64,000 nt of DNA, taken from Sinorhizobium americanum. GTDB lineage: Bacteria > Pseudomonadota > Alphaproteobacteria > Rhizobiales > Rhizobiaceae. Under the pieces are notes generated by a model. That model ran no database searches, was not told where the DNA came from, and saw only the letters and a program-made list of their open reading frames with translations. The DNA is taken from contig NZ_LNQC01000062.1 in the NCBI RefSeq assembly GCF_001651855.1, positions 1 to 64,000 on the forward strand, in the 5' to 3' direction. The position numbers and the translations under genes were made by a program. This document shows, one piece after another, positions 50,039 through 61,681 of the stretch; position 1 is the first letter of the stretch, and every line of letters starts with the position of its first letter.

Positions 50039-51859
50039 ATGTCCGCCGATTCCCGCATTGCCGCCATTACCGCCCGTATCGTCGAGCGTTCAAAGCCCTA
50101 TCGCGAACCTTATCTGGAACGCATCCGCAGCGCCGCGGCGACCGGACCGCACCGCAGCGTCCTCGGCTGCGGCAACCTGGCGCACGGATTTGCCGTCTGT
50201 TCCCCCGCCGAGAAGGTGGCGCTCGCCGGCGACCGCGTCCCGAACCTCGGCATCATCACCTCCTATAACGACATGCTCTCGGCGCATCAGCCGTTCGAGA
50301 CCTATCCGGCGCTGATCCGCGAGGCGGCTCGGGAGGCGGGTGGCGTGGCGCAGGTTGCAGGCGGCGTGCCGGCCATGTGCGACGGCGTCACGCAAGGGCA
50401 GCCGGGCATGGAGCTGTCGCTCTTCTCGCGCGACTTGATCGCCATGGCAGCCGGGATCGGCCTGTCGCACAACATGTTCGATGCGGCCGTCTATCTCGGC
50501 GTCTGCGACAAGATCGTGCCCGGCCTGGTGATCGCCGCGCTGACCTTCGGTCACCTGCCCGCCATCTTCGTTCCCGCCGGACCGATGACCTCGGGCCTGC
50601 CGAACGACGAGAAGGCCAAGGTCCGGCAGCTTTTCGCCGAGGGCAAGGTCGGCCGCGACGAATTGCTCGAGGCGGAATCGAAGTCCTATCACGGCCCCGG
50701 CACCTGCACCTTCTACGGCACCGCCAACTCCAACCAGATGCTGATGGAGATCATGGGCTTCCACCTGCCGGGCGCCTCCTTCATCAATCCCGGCACGCCG
50801 CTGCGCGACGCGCTGACCAAGGAGGCAGCGAAGCGGGCGCTGGCGATCACGGCCATGGGTAACGAATTCACGCCGGCCGGCGAGATGATCGACGAGCGGT
50901 CAATCGTCAACGGCGTCGTCGGTCTGCATGCGACCGGCGGCTCGACCAACCACACCATGCACCTCGTTGCCATGGCGCGCGCCGCCGGGATCGCGCTCAC
51001 CTGGCAGGACATTTCGGAACTCTCCGACGTCGTGCCGCTGCTCGCCCGCGTCTATCCGAACGGCCTTGCCGACGTGAACCACTTTCACGCGGCCGGCGGC
51101 ATGGGCTTCCTGATCAGCCAGTTGCTCAAGAAGGGGCTGCTGCACGACGATGTCCGCACCGTCTTCGGCCAGGGCCTCGAGGCCTATGCGATCGACGTGA
51201 GGCTCGGCGACAACGGCACCGTTCAGCGCGAGCCGGCGCCTGAGCAAAGCGCCGATCCAAAGGTGCTCGCGACCATCGACCAGCCCTTCCAGCATACCGG
51301 CGGGTTGAAGATGCTGACCGGCAATATCGGCAAGGCGGTGATCAAGATCTCGGCCGTCAAGCCGGAACGCCATATCATCGAGGCCCCCGCCAAGATCTTC
51401 AACGACCAGGCCGAGCTCAACGCCGCCTTCAAGGCTGGCACGCTCGAAGGCGATTTCGTCGCCGTCGTCCGCTTCCAGGGGCCCAAGGCGAACGGCATGC
51501 CGGAGCTGCACAAGCTGACGACGGTGCTCGGCATCCTGCAGGACAGGGGCCAGAAGGTGGCGATCGTCACCGATGGGCGCATGTCCGGCGCATCGGGCAA
51601 GGTCCCGGCCGCCATCCATGTCACCCCGGAAGCAAAGGAGGGCGGGCCGATCGCCCGCATCCAGGAAGGCGACATCATCCGCATCGACGCGATCAAGGGA
51701 ACGATCGAGGTCAAGGTCGACGACATTGCGCTGAAGACGCGCGTGCCGGCGCATATCGACCTTTCCGAAAACGAGTTCGGCATGGGCCGCGAACTGTTCG
51801 CGCCGTTCCGCCAGATCGCCGGTGCGGCCGATCGCGGCGGCAGCGTTCTGTTTCACTGA
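50039..51859 (+). CDS. edd: 6-phosphogluconate dehydratase
   Basis: 606 residues of the IlvD/Edd family with [40 protein letters not shown] (cluster cysteine) and [20 protein letters not shown]. It makes 2-keto-3-deoxy-6-phosphogluconate, the committed Entner-Doudoroff step, the main glucose route in rhizobia. It is 125 bp after pgl, same operon or with its own promoter. The aldolase gene eda is not in the window. Confidence 0.97.
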   Translation: MSADSRIAAITARIVERSKPYREPYLERIRSAAATGPHRSVLGCGNLAHGFAVCSPAEKVALAGDRVPNLGIITSYNDMLSAHQPFETYPALIREAAREAGGVAQVAGGVPAMCDGVTQGQPGMELSLFSRDLIAMAAGIGLSHNMFDAAVYLGVCDKIVPGLVIAALTFGHLPAIFVPAGPMTSGLPNDEKAKVRQLFAEGKVGRDELLEAESKSYHGPGTCTFYGTANSNQMLMEIMGFHLPGASFINPGTPLRDALTKEAAKRALAITAMGNEFTPAGEMIDERSIVNGVVGLHATGGSTNHTMHLVAMARAAGIALTWQDISELSDVVPLLARVYPNGLADVNHFHAAGGMGFLISQLLKKGLLHDDVRTVFGQGLEAYAIDVRLGDNGTVQREPAPEQSADPKVLATIDQPFQHTGGLKMLTGNIGKAVIKISAVKPERHIIEAPAKIFNDQAELNAAFKAGTLEGDFVAVVRFQGPKANGMPELHKLTTVLGILQDRGQKVAIVTDGRMSGASGKVPAAIHVTPEAKEGGPIARIQEGDIIRIDAIKGTIEVKVDDIALKTRVPAHIDLSENEFGMGRELFAPFRQIAGAADRGGSVLFH

Positions 51860-51899
51860 GGCACCTGCGCCGTCGGAAAGTCCCTGACGGCTCTTGCGG

Positions 51900-52310
51900 T
51901 CAGCGATAGATGTCCAGCGTCCGGTTGCGGTGGTTGGGATGGGTGCTGTAGACGAAGATCCGATTTAGGTCGCGATCGCTCAACAGCCGCAGGAAGCGGG
52001 CCTCGATGAGGTTGTTGGCGTGCACCCGCTTCAACAGACAGCCGATCAGCGGAAGGCGGGCGCTCGGGATGTCGAGGTAGAAGTTCTGCGGCAGCTGGAA
52101 CTTCGTCACAATGCCGATCACGGCGCTACTCTTCGACAGCTTGATGATCTCGCAGCGCCGCGATGAGAGGTTCTGCATCCCCTTCTCGGTAAATTCGATC
52201 CGCGCGTCGTTCCGCGTGTCCTCCATCGGGAAATTCGCTTCCCGATCATACATGAACGACTCTTCCTTGTTGAGAAAGTGCCGGGAGATAACGGGGGCCG
52301 CACCACTCAT
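51900..52310 (-). CDS. Unknown 136-aa protein, weak PilZ-like resemblance
   Basis: Start set at the MSGAAPVISRHF methionine because AAAGGTGAG precedes it by 5 nt. The core (FTEKGMQNLSSRRCEIIKLS onward to LPLIGCLLKRVHANNLIEAR) looks like a small beta barrel of PilZ type but without the RxxxR and D/NxSxxG c-di-GMP residues. It may be a degenerate PilZ domain. Convergent with edd. Confidence 0.6.
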   Translation of the reverse strand: MSGAAPVISRHFLNKEESFMYDREANFPMEDTRNDARIEFTEKGMQNLSSRRCEIIKLSKSSAVIGIVTKFQLPQNFYLDIPSARLPLIGCLLKRVHANNLIEARFLRLLSDRDLNRIFVYSTHPNHRNRTLDIYR

Positions 52311-52391
52311 AGAACTCACCTTTCGCATGCCAGTTGCAGCCACGCTAACCCGTGAAATTTAACAGAGAGTTTGGGTCCAGGCCCGGTGCAC

Positions 52392-52420
52392 AAAAAACCC
52401 GTCCGACAGCGCCGGACGGG
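52392..52420 (-). terminator. Intrinsic terminator of the agl operon
   Basis: On the minus strand CCCGTCCG-7 nt-CGGACGGG followed by TTTTTT, 122 bp past the aglK stop, with a RIME element in between. Confidence 0.85.
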
Positions 52421-52441
52421 TTGGAAGGACAGAACGAGGCC

Positions 52442-52533
52442 TACAGCGTCGCGCGTCTTTTCAGACGCGCAAAGGACGCTGTAACACTTTGAACCTACGC
52501 ATCGTGCTTTCCGAAAATCGATCCGATTTTCGG
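52442..52533. repeat. RIME-type repeat after aglK
   Basis: TACAGCGTCGCGCGTCTTTT begins a copy of the first palindrome (GCGCGTCT/AGACGCGC, GCG/CGC) and CGAAAATCG...CGATTTTCG forms the second. It lies between aglK and its terminator, inside the transcribed trailer. Confidence 0.78.
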
Positions 52534-52542
52534 GCCGATCCG

Positions 52543-53631
52543 CTAGGCGCGATAACTGCGCCCGTCGGCGTCGAAGAGATGAAGCTTCGCCTTGTCGGCG
52601 GTAAAGCGCACCTTGTCGCCGCGTCCGACCTTGAGGATGCCGGGGATCTTGGCGATGATCGGCTCGTTCTCGACGAGGCCTTCGATATAGAGCAGGGTCA
52701 CCTCGCCGAGGGCTTCGACGATTGCAATCGTTCCCTCGAACAGGAAGTCCTGGCCGTCCGTCACCTCAAGGTCTTCCGGCCGCACGCCGAAGCTCGCCTT
52801 CTTGCCGTTTTCAGACGCGTTCGTCGGGATGTCGAGCGTCACGGATTTTCCGCCCGTAAGGTTCACCGTCGTCTGCGCGCCGGCTGCCGTGATCGTCGAA
52901 GGGATGACATTCATGGCCGGCGAGCCGATGAAGCGGGCGACGAAGAGGTTCGCCGGACGCTCGTAGAGCTCGAGCGGCGCACCGACCTGCTCGATATGCC
53001 CGAGGGACAGCACCACGATACGGTCGGCGAGCGTCATCGCCTCCACCTGGTCGTGGGTGACATAGATCATCGTCGTGTCGGCCATCCGCTCGCTGAGCTT
53101 GGCTATCTCGATGCGGGTCGCCACACGCAAGGCAGCATCCAGGTTGGACAGCGGCTCGTCGAAGAGGAAGACCTTGGGGTTGCGGCAGATCGCGCGGCCG
53201 ATCGCGACGCGCTGGCGCTGGCCGCCGGAAAGCGCCTTCGGAAGGCGGTCGAGGAATTTCGTGAGCTGGAGGATGTCGGCTGCCGAACGGACCCGACGGT
53301 CGATCTCCTCCTTCGATTCCTTGGCGATCCGCATGCCGAAGGCCATGTTGTCGTAGACGGTCATATGCGGGTAGAGCGCATAGGACTGGAAGACCATGGC
53401 GATGCCGCGCTTCGACGGCGGCACCTCGTTGACCCGCTCGCCGTCGATATACATGTCGCCGCCGGTGATCTCCTCGAGCCCGGCGATCATCCGGAGCAGC
53501 GTCGACTTCCCGCAGCCGGACGGCCCGACGAAGACGACGAACTCGCCCTGTTTGATGTCGAGATTGATGCCGTGAATGACATCGACCGCCCCGTAGGACT
53601 TGCGGATATCTTTAAGCAGCAGGCCTGTCAT
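52543..53631 (-). CDS. aglK: Alpha-glucoside ABC transporter ATPase
   Basis: 362 residues of the MalK/UgpC type: Walker A GPSGCGKST, signature LSGGQRQRVAIGRAI, Walker B VFLFDEPLSNLD, switch VTHDQVEAMTLAD, then a C-terminal OB/TOBE regulatory part from about 235. Last gene of aglEFGAK; it drives the AglEFG importer. Confidence 0.93.
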   Translation of the reverse strand: MTGLLLKDIRKSYGAVDVIHGINLDIKQGEFVVFVGPSGCGKSTLLRMIAGLEEITGGDMYIDGERVNEVPPSKRGIAMVFQSYALYPHMTVYDNMAFGMRIAKESKEEIDRRVRSAADILQLTKFLDRLPKALSGGQRQRVAIGRAICRNPKVFLFDEPLSNLDAALRVATRIEIAKLSERMADTTMIYVTHDQVEAMTLADRIVVLSLGHIEQVGAPLELYERPANLFVARFIGSPAMNVIPSTITAAGAQTTVNLTGGKSVTLDIPTNASENGKKASFGVRPEDLEVTDGQDFLFEGTIAIVEALGEVTLLYIEGLVENEPIIAKIPGILKVGRGDKVRFTADKAKLHLFDADGRSYRA

Positions 53632-53651
53632 TGCACCCTCCCCTCGGTTTT

Positions 53652-55307
<1,656 letters not shown>

Positions 55308-55335
55308 GCGAATTTGAAGTCCCTGTCTAGAATTG

Positions 55336-56484
55336 TCAGCCGCCCTTGACCGAACCCGACAACAGACCACGCACGAGGTACCGTTGCAGGGCGAAGAAGA
55401 CGATCAGCGGTACGACGATGGTGATGAAGGCGGAAGCCGTGAGGATTTCCCAATTGCCGCCGCGTGAACCGAGGAGATTGACCAGACGCCCGGTCAGCAC
55501 CAGCGAATCCTCCCCCGCGCCGAGGAAGACAATGGCGACGAGCAGGTCGTTCCAGGTCCAGAGGAACTGGAAGATGGCGAAGGAGGCGAGCGCCGGGAAC
55601 GACAAGGGCAGGATGATCTTGACGAAGATATCGAAATCGCTGGCGCCGTCGACGCGCGCCGATTCCATGATCTCGCGCGGCAGGCCGGCCATGTAGTTGC
55701 GCAGCAGATAGATCGCCAGCGGCAGGCCGAAGCCGGTATGGGCGAGCCAGATGCCCATATAGGTCTTGGCCGGCACGCCGAAGAAAGCGCCGACGCCGTT
55801 ATAGAGCTGCAGAAGTGGAATGAGCGACATTTGCAGCGGCACGACGAGCAGACCGACGACGACCGCGAGCAGGATGGCGCGCCCCGGAAAGGGCATCCAG
55901 GCCAGCGCATAGGCCGCAAAGGCGGCGATCAGGATCGGGATCACCGTCGACGGTATCGCGACCGTCAGCGAGTTGAGGAACGACGTGCCGATGCCGGCCG
56001 CACTCAGCACCTCGATATAGTTGTCGATCGTGAAGCGCGGCGGCGTGGAGGCGGTATAGAATATGCGCTGGCCGCGCGATCCTTCCATCTTCGTGTCCGA
56101 GACGATCTCGAAGCCGCCGTCCGCCTGTACGGTCAGCCGCTCGCCGTCGTTGAGCTCCGCCGTCTCGCCGGGTTTGAACTTCGCCGGCTCGCGGCTAGAA
56201 AAGCCGAAGGCGGAAATCTGGCCGCCACCTTGCCCTTCGAGCAGATTGCCGGAGATCACGAACTTGCCGTCCCGTTCGACCTGGCTATCGGCCGAAGGCG
56301 CACGCGCCACGGCGTTGCGCGACGAGGTGGCGAGCGCCGTCCACCAGCCGGAGACGGCGAGCTGGTCCTTGTCGCGGAGCGACGAGATCAGCAGGCCGGC
56401 AGTCGGCATGGTCCAGAGGAGGACGAGGAGCAGGACCGAAAGATGGACGGCCCAGGTGAGCGGAGAACGCGTCGATGGGTTCAT
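55336..56484 (-). CDS. aglG: Alpha-glucoside ABC transporter permease
   Basis: 382 residues, longer than the usual 280 of MalG-type permeases. The excess is a periplasmic insertion of about 90 residues (roughly 50-140) between the first and second helix. Coupling loop: ESARVDGASDFDIFVKIILP. It starts 1 bp past the aglF stop codon. Confidence 0.92.
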   Translation of the reverse strand: MNPSTRSPLTWAVHLSVLLLVLLWTMPTAGLLISSLRDKDQLAVSGWWTALATSSRNAVARAPSADSQVERDGKFVISGNLLEGQGGGQISAFGFSSREPAKFKPGETAELNDGERLTVQADGGFEIVSDTKMEGSRGQRIFYTASTPPRFTIDNYIEVLSAAGIGTSFLNSLTVAIPSTVIPILIAAFAAYALAWMPFPGRAILLAVVVGLLVVPLQMSLIPLLQLYNGVGAFFGVPAKTYMGIWLAHTGFGLPLAIYLLRNYMAGLPREIMESARVDGASDFDIFVKIILPLSFPALASFAIFQFLWTWNDLLVAIVFLGAGEDSLVLTGRLVNLLGSRGGNWEILTASAFITIVVPLIVFFALQRYLVRGLLSGSVKGG

Positions 56485-56485
56485 C

Positions 56486-57493
56486 TCAGTGGCCTCCCGA
56501 TTCCTTGGTCGCGTTGCGGATGTTCCAGATCATGATCGGAATGACGAGGATCATGATGACCACCGCGATCGACGCGCCGCGGCCGAAGTCGCCGCCGCCG
56601 CGGAACATCCAGTCGAACATCAGGTTGGCGAGCACCTGGCTCTGCCATTGGCCGTTGGTCATCGCCAACACGATATCGAAGACCTTCAGCACAAGGATGG
56701 TGATGGTCGTCCAGACGACGGCGATCGTCCCCCAGATCTGCGGCACCATGATCTTGAAGAAGATCTGCCAGCCATTGGCGCCGTCGATAACCGCCGCCTC
56801 GATGGTCTCTTCCGGAATGCCGCGCAACGCCGCCGAGAGGATGACCATGGCGAAACCGGTCTGGATCCAGATGAGGATGACCATCAAAAAGAAATTGTTC
56901 CAGAAAGGCAGGGTGATCCAGGCCTGCGGCGCGCCGCCGAAAGCGACGACGATGGCGTTCAGCAGGCCGATCTGTTCGGAGCCCTCGGCGCGGTAGTCGT
57001 AGATGAATTTCCAGATGACGGCGGCGCCAACGAAGGAGATCGCCATCGGCATGAAGATCAGCGTCTTGGCGATATTGCCCCACCAGATACGATCGGTCAG
57101 CGCGGCGATGATCAGGCCGAAGAAGGTCGAGAGCGCCGGCACGACCAAGAGCCAGAGGAAATTGTTGAAGATCGACTGGCGGAATTCACCGTCGCTGAGC
57201 ATCCAGTCGTAGTTGCGCGCCCCGACGAAATTCTGCCCGCCCCTGTCATGGAAGCTCAACCAAACGGACTGGACCACCGGATAGATGAGATAGATCGTCA
57301 GCGCGAACAGGGCCGGCGCCAGGAACAGCCACGGCCGGATCGCGTTGGTGATCCTGAGATTGCGGGAGGCGGCAGCTCCTGACAGCCCCTTCGAGGGAAA
57401 GATCCAATCGAGAATGAAATTGGTGGCCCAGAAATAGACCGCGCAGGCCAGGACACCGGCTATCATCGTCACAATGGCAGCGATAAGCTGCAT
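56486..57493 (-). CDS. aglF: Alpha-glucoside ABC transporter permease
   Basis: 335 residues, about eight hydrophobic segments, coupling loop EAAVIDGANGWQIFFKIMVP. MalF-type partner of AglG. It is 230 bp downstream of aglE across a RIME element and a strong stem-loop, so it is probably expressed at a lower level than the binding protein. Confidence 0.92.
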   Translation of the reverse strand: MQLIAAIVTMIAGVLACAVYFWATNFILDWIFPSKGLSGAAASRNLRITNAIRPWLFLAPALFALTIYLIYPVVQSVWLSFHDRGGQNFVGARNYDWMLSDGEFRQSIFNNFLWLLVVPALSTFFGLIIAALTDRIWWGNIAKTLIFMPMAISFVGAAVIWKFIYDYRAEGSEQIGLLNAIVVAFGGAPQAWITLPFWNNFFLMVILIWIQTGFAMVILSAALRGIPEETIEAAVIDGANGWQIFFKIMVPQIWGTIAVVWTTITILVLKVFDIVLAMTNGQWQSQVLANLMFDWMFRGGGDFGRGASIAVVIMILVIPIMIWNIRNATKESGGH

Positions 57494-57583
57494 GACACAT
57501 CCCTCCCCTCAAACGCTTCCGGAACCGGACGTTCCAGGCGCATTGCACGACGGCGGCTTCCACATTTTGTTGGGATGCCCGCC

Positions 57584-57667
57584 TACGGCGCCGTGCGTCT
57601 TATCGGACGCGCAAAGGTCGCTGTAACCCTTTGAGCTGCCGCATGCTTTACGGAAACATGCAGCAGG
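57584..57667. repeat. RIME-type repeat between aglE and aglF, shortened
   Basis: The first palindrome is present (GTGCGTCTTATCGGACGCGC and flanks) but the second is cut down to GCATGCTTTACGGAAACATGC-like sequence, giving 84 bp rather than about 106. It lies within the agl operon. Confidence 0.75.
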
Positions 57668-57688
57668 CAGGCTGGTCCGAAGAAGAAT

Positions 57689-57716
57689 GGCGGCGGACCG
57701 GCATTGGTCCGCCGCC
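57689..57716 (-). terminator. Stem-loop directly after aglE
   Basis: GGCGGCGGACC and GGTCCGCCGCC pair over 11 bp with a 6-nt loop, 8 bp past the aglE stop. The minus-strand sequence after it is ATTCTTCTTC, not a solid T run. This suits partial termination or 3'-end protection of aglE mRNA. Confidence 0.65.
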
Positions 57717-57723
57717 GCAGACC

Positions 57724-59082
57724 TTATTTGATGGCGTCCCAGGCCTTCTGGACACCAGCCGCGACGTCGGCCGAGGACTTACCGCCGACATAGTCGACCA
57801 TGCCGGTCCAGAGCGCGCCAGCACCGATCTTGCCGGGCATCAGGTCCGAACCGTCGAAGCGGAAGGTCGTGGCGTTGAGCAGGATCTCGCCCTGCTTCTT
57901 CAGCGGCGGGTTGCCGTAGACATCGACATTGACGCTCTTATAGGGCGTCAGGAAGCTCGTCTGGGCCATCCAGACCTCGTGCGCGATCGGCGTCTTCAGG
58001 AACTCGATGAAGGCGCGTGCAGCCGGTGTATCCTTGGTGATCATCGCAAGCGTACCGGCGCCGAGCACCGGGTTGCCCAGCTCCTTCTTGCTCTCATAGG
58101 GCGGCATGTAGAAGAAGTCGGCATCCTCGCCGACCACCGTACCCTCCGGGAAGAAGGAGGGGATGAAGGAAGCCTGGTGGTGCAGATAGCACTTCGGCGG
58201 CGAGGCGAAGAGACCCTTCGGACTATCGCGGAAATCGGTGGAAGCAACCGCTGCCGCGCCGCCGTCGACGAACTTGTCGTTTCGCGCAAACCAGCCGAAC
58301 TCATCGATAGCGCCGATCACTGCGGGGTCCGTGAAGGGAATCTCGTTCTTGACCCATTTGTCATAGACCTCGGGCGACTGCGTGCGCAGCATCAGGTCTT
58401 CGACCCAGTCCGTCGCCGGCCAGCCGGTGGCGCCGCCCGAGCCGAGACCGATGCACCAGGGCTTCTCGCCGTCAGCCGCAATCTTTTCGGTCAGGGCCTT
58501 CAGCTCTTCCATAGTCTTCGGCACTTCGTAGCCGGCGTCCTCGAAGTTCTCCGGGACGTACCAGACGAGCGACTTGACGTCGATCTTATAGGGGAAGGCA
58601 TAGAGCGCCGCGGTGCCGTCCTTGCCGTTATAGGTGGAGAGGTCGACCCAGGACTGACCGGCGGCGTAGTTGTCGAGCAGCCATTGCTTGGTTTCGTCGC
58701 CGAGCGGCGTCAGGAGGCCCTTCGCGGCGAGGTCGGCGATCAGGCCCGGCTGCGGAAGGATCGCCACATCGGGCGGGCTGCCGGCCTGGGTGTCGATGAC
58801 GATCTGCTGTTCGTAGTTCTCGGAAGAGGAATACTTGACCTCGACGCCCGTCGCCTCGACGAAATAGGCAAACACGCTCTTGAACAGAGCCTCGTCCTCG
58901 CCTCGCCAGGGACCGAAGATCGTCAGCGTCTGGCCCTTAAGGTCGTGCCCCTTCTTGAACTCCTCGAAGCTTCCCCAATTGAACTTCGATTCCTCGCCCG
59001 GCTTGAACTTCAGGTCGGCAGCGCTGGCGGCCCCTGCAAGCAAAGCGAGCGCAGCGACGCCAATCAGCAATGATCTCTTCAC
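57724..59082 (-). CDS. aglE: Alpha-glucoside-binding periplasmic protein
   Basis: 452 residues with a signal peptide (about 1-21, cleavage after ASA). A family-1 sugar-binding protein: LTIFGPWRGEDEALFKSVFA, GSPPDVAILPQPGLIADLAA, and the TDWVEDLMLR region. It captures sucrose, maltose or trehalose-type sugars for AglFG. First gene of the operon, preceded by an AglR operator. Confidence 0.93.
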   Translation of the reverse strand: MKRSLLIGVAALALLAGAASAADLKFKPGEESKFNWGSFEEFKKGHDLKGQTLTIFGPWRGEDEALFKSVFAYFVEATGVEVKYSSSENYEQQIVIDTQAGSPPDVAILPQPGLIADLAAKGLLTPLGDETKQWLLDNYAAGQSWVDLSTYNGKDGTAALYAFPYKIDVKSLVWYVPENFEDAGYEVPKTMEELKALTEKIAADGEKPWCIGLGSGGATGWPATDWVEDLMLRTQSPEVYDKWVKNEIPFTDPAVIGAIDEFGWFARNDKFVDGGAAAVASTDFRDSPKGLFASPPKCYLHHQASFIPSFFPEGTVVGEDADFFYMPPYESKKELGNPVLGAGTLAMITKDTPAARAFIEFLKTPIAHEVWMAQTSFLTPYKSVNVDVYGNPPLKKQGEILLNATTFRFDGSDLMPGKIGAGALWTGMVDYVGGKSSADVAAGVQKAWDAIK

Positions 59083-59147
59083 GGTCTGGTCCTCCCCAAA
59101 AAGAAACCCGGGCGTTGCGCCGCGGGTGGATCGTCAAGGCGCATGAT

Positions 59148-59161
59148 TCAAAGCGCTTTGA
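59148..59161. promoter_or_regulatory. LacI-type operator 1 (AglR) before aglE
   Basis: TCAAAGCGCTTTGA is a perfect 14-bp palindrome with the central CG typical of LacI/GalR sites, 66 bp upstream of the aglE start. Confidence 0.8.
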
Positions 59162-59352
59162 GTTTGCCAACACTCCATTGCCGCCGCGAAAGAGTCAAGA
59201 GCTTTCCTCCGGTCGCTCGCTGCACCGCAATATTTTGCCTTGCGGCATGGTTTTGCAGCGCAAAATGGCGGTTTCCTGCTTTTTCCTGCGCAGAACGGGT
59301 GGTATCAGGACAAGTGAGCGCTTGCCCAAAGGAACTAAATAAAGTGGATATC

Positions 59353-59364
59353 CAAAGCGCTTTG
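59353..59364. promoter_or_regulatory. LacI-type operator 2 (AglR) before aglR
   Basis: CAAAGCGCTTTG, the same 12-bp core as operator 1, ends 14 bp ahead of the aglR ATG, next to its GAGAGGA ribosome-binding site. This predicts autorepression. Confidence 0.8.
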
Positions 59365-59378
59365 AGAGGAAATCGGCC

Positions 59379-60410
59379 ATGGCGGTCAATCTGAAGCAGC
59401 TGGCGGAGATCCTCGGTCTTTCCCAAACGACCGTCAGCCGCGCACTCAACGGCTATCCGGAAGTCAACGCGGAAACACGGCAAAGGGTGTTGCAGGCGGT
59501 GCGGGAGACCGGCTACCGGCCGAATCGTGCCGCCCAGCGGCTGGCAACCGGCAAGGCCTATTCGATCGGGCTCGTCATGCCGATCGCGGCCGGCATCGAT
59601 TCGGACATCCATTTCGGCGAGTTCCTCGCCGGCCTTGCAGAGGAGTCGGTGAAGCACGACTTCCATTTCGTCCTCAATCCGAGCGCGCCGGACGACGAGG
59701 AGGCAACGTTCCGGCGGCTGGCGGCAAGCGGCAATGTCGACGCGGTGTTCCTCGCCTATATGCGCCCCAACGATCCGCGCATTCCCATGCTGAAGGCGCT
59801 CTCGATCCCCTTCGTCGTCCACGGCCGGTCGATCGGAGGGCCGCGCGACTATCCGTTCCTCGACGTCGACAACACCCAGGCCTTCTACGACGCCACCAAG
59901 CTTCTTCTGCAGCTCGGCCATCACCGGATCGCGCTGATCAACGGGCCGGACTATCTCGCCTTTTCCATCCGCCGGAAAAAGGGGGTGACGCGGGCGCTCA
60001 CCGAATGGGGCCTCGGCCTCGACGAAGAACTCGTCCATCATTCGGTGATGGCCGACGAATACGGCTATCGAAGCATGCAGCACTTTCTTGAACGGCCCGA
60101 CCCGCCGACGGCGGTGCTTTGCTCAAGCACGGTGCTGGCGCTCGGCGCGGTGCGCGCGATCAACCGGGCGGGGCTGGCCATCGGCAGCGACATCTCGGTC
60201 ATCGCCCATGACGACGTCCTGCCGATGCTGAAGCCGGAGAACTTCAGCGTGCCGCTGACGACCACCCGCTCATCGCTGAGGGCTGCCGGCGCGCGCATCG
60301 CGACTCGGCTGATCGGCGGGATCATCGGCCGCGGCGACTATCCGGAACAGGAACTCTGGCGCGCCGAGCTGATCGTGCGCGCTTCGACCGGACCCGCCCC
60401 GGGCCGGTAG
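59379..60410 (+). CDS. aglR: LacI-family repressor of the alpha-glucoside operon
   Basis: 343 residues. HTH MAVNLKQLAEILGLSQTTVS (1-20) and the hinge YRPNRAAQRLATGKA are standard LacI; the effector domain covers about 60-340. It is divergent from aglE, and two identical operators lie between the genes. The expected inducer is an alpha-glucoside or product. Confidence 0.93.
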   Translation: MAVNLKQLAEILGLSQTTVSRALNGYPEVNAETRQRVLQAVRETGYRPNRAAQRLATGKAYSIGLVMPIAAGIDSDIHFGEFLAGLAEESVKHDFHFVLNPSAPDDEEATFRRLAASGNVDAVFLAYMRPNDPRIPMLKALSIPFVVHGRSIGGPRDYPFLDVDNTQAFYDATKLLLQLGHHRIALINGPDYLAFSIRRKKGVTRALTEWGLGLDEELVHHSVMADEYGYRSMQHFLERPDPPTAVLCSSTVLALGAVRAINRAGLAIGSDISVIAHDDVLPMLKPENFSVPLTTTRSSLRAAGARIATRLIGGIIGRGDYPEQELWRAELIVRASTGPAPGR

Positions 60411-60426
60411 AGACGGAACTTCGTCG

Positions 60427-61326
60427 TCAGAACTTCGGCGGCTTGCGACCGGCCCTGCGGTAGGCGGCGATGATCGTGTTCGCCATCAGCATGGCGATCG
60501 TCATCGGCCCGACGCCACCCGGAACAGGCGTGATGACGCTTGCGACCTTGGCACAGTCCTCGAAGGCAACGTCGCCGACAAGCTTCGTCTTGCCCTCGCC
60601 GCGCTCCAGCGCCGGGACGCGGTTGATGCCGACATCGATGAGCAGCGCGCCGGGTTTCACCCAATCCGCCTTCACCATTTCCGGCCGGCCGACCGCCGCG
60701 ACCAGAATATCGGCGTTGCGGCACACGGCCGGTAGATCCTTGGTGCGCGAATGTGCGGTCGTCACCGTCGCATTGGCAGCGAGCAGCAGCGCCGACATGG
60801 GCTTGCCGAAGAGATTGGAGCGGCCGATGACGACGGCGTTCAGCCCGGAGAGGTCTTCCCCATGGGTACGGCGCACGAACACCATAGCGCCGGCCGGGGT
60901 GCAGGAGACCAGACCGCCCTCGAGATCGCCGGTCGCGACCTTGCCCGCATTGACGACATGCAGCCCGTCGACATCCTTTTCAGGGAGGATCGACTGGATG
61001 ATCGGTTCCGATTGCAGATGTTTCGGCAGCGGCAGCTGGACAAGAATGCCGTGGATCGCCGGATCTGCATTGAGTTCGGCGACGAGCGCCGCCAGCTCCT
61101 CCTGCGAGGTCGCCTCGGGCAGCGTGTGCTGGACGGAGAGGAAACCGCATTCCTTGGCCATCCGGCTTTTCGCCGACACATAGGCATGGCTCGCCGGATC
61201 GTCGCCAACGATGACCACCGCGAGGCCGGCCCGGACGCCTGCCTCCGTCTCCAGCGTCCTGGTGGCGGATTTCACGGTTTCGATGACCGAAGCGGCAACG
61301 GCCTTGCCATCAATCACAGTCGTCAC
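60427..61326 (-). CDS. folD: Methylenetetrahydrofolate dehydrogenase/cyclohydrolase
   Basis: 299 residues from a GTG at 61326 with GGGAGA upstream; the longer ATG frame adds eleven atypical residues. Active-site [13 protein letters not shown] (Tyr and Lys), [18 protein letters not shown] for NADP, and [16 protein letters not shown] are all present. It interconverts methylene-, methenyl- and formyl-THF. One-carbon units from demethylation reactions could feed it, but it is far from the betaine block. Confidence 0.95.
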   Translation of the reverse strand: MTTVIDGKAVAASVIETVKSATRTLETEAGVRAGLAVVIVGDDPASHAYVSAKSRMAKECGFLSVQHTLPEATSQEELAALVAELNADPAIHGILVQLPLPKHLQSEPIIQSILPEKDVDGLHVVNAGKVATGDLEGGLVSCTPAGAMVFVRRTHGEDLSGLNAVVIGRSNLFGKPMSALLLAANATVTTAHSRTKDLPAVCRNADILVAAVGRPEMVKADWVKPGALLIDVGINRVPALERGEGKTKLVGDVAFEDCAKVASVITPVPGGVGPMTIAMLMANTIIAAYRRAGRKPPKF

Positions 61327-61681
61327 GGCGTATCTCCCGGTTTGTCCTCGACGCGCCACACTCTAGCTGGCGCCGCTTTGCGCAATTGCCTGCAAGCGCC
61401 CTATGCTGTTCCAAACGCATAAATGCAAGGGCCCAAGGGAACCGCAACGCCATTCGGCGCATTTCCTTGCACCGTTGAAAGGCCGGGCGTTCCGTTGACG
61501 GGAGCTTGAGAGTTCGATCGCATGGCAGGCGGCCGCTTGGACCCACTCGCGAGGGATCGTCACCGGCCCCGTCGGAATCACGCGGGCCAGTCACGCTCCG
61601 GCCGCGAACGTGATAGACTCACGTTCCGATTCACTTCGAAGATTGTTTTATTGCTTGCCTTTAGCTGCGCGGGTTTTGTCT
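61327..61681. other. Intergenic between folD and the glycosyltransferase gene
   Basis: 355 bp with divergent flanking genes, so promoters are expected. I see no clear operator, repeat or RNA. A GTG at 61610 would extend the glycosyltransferase by 24 residues but lacks a ribosome-binding site. Confidence 0.4.
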
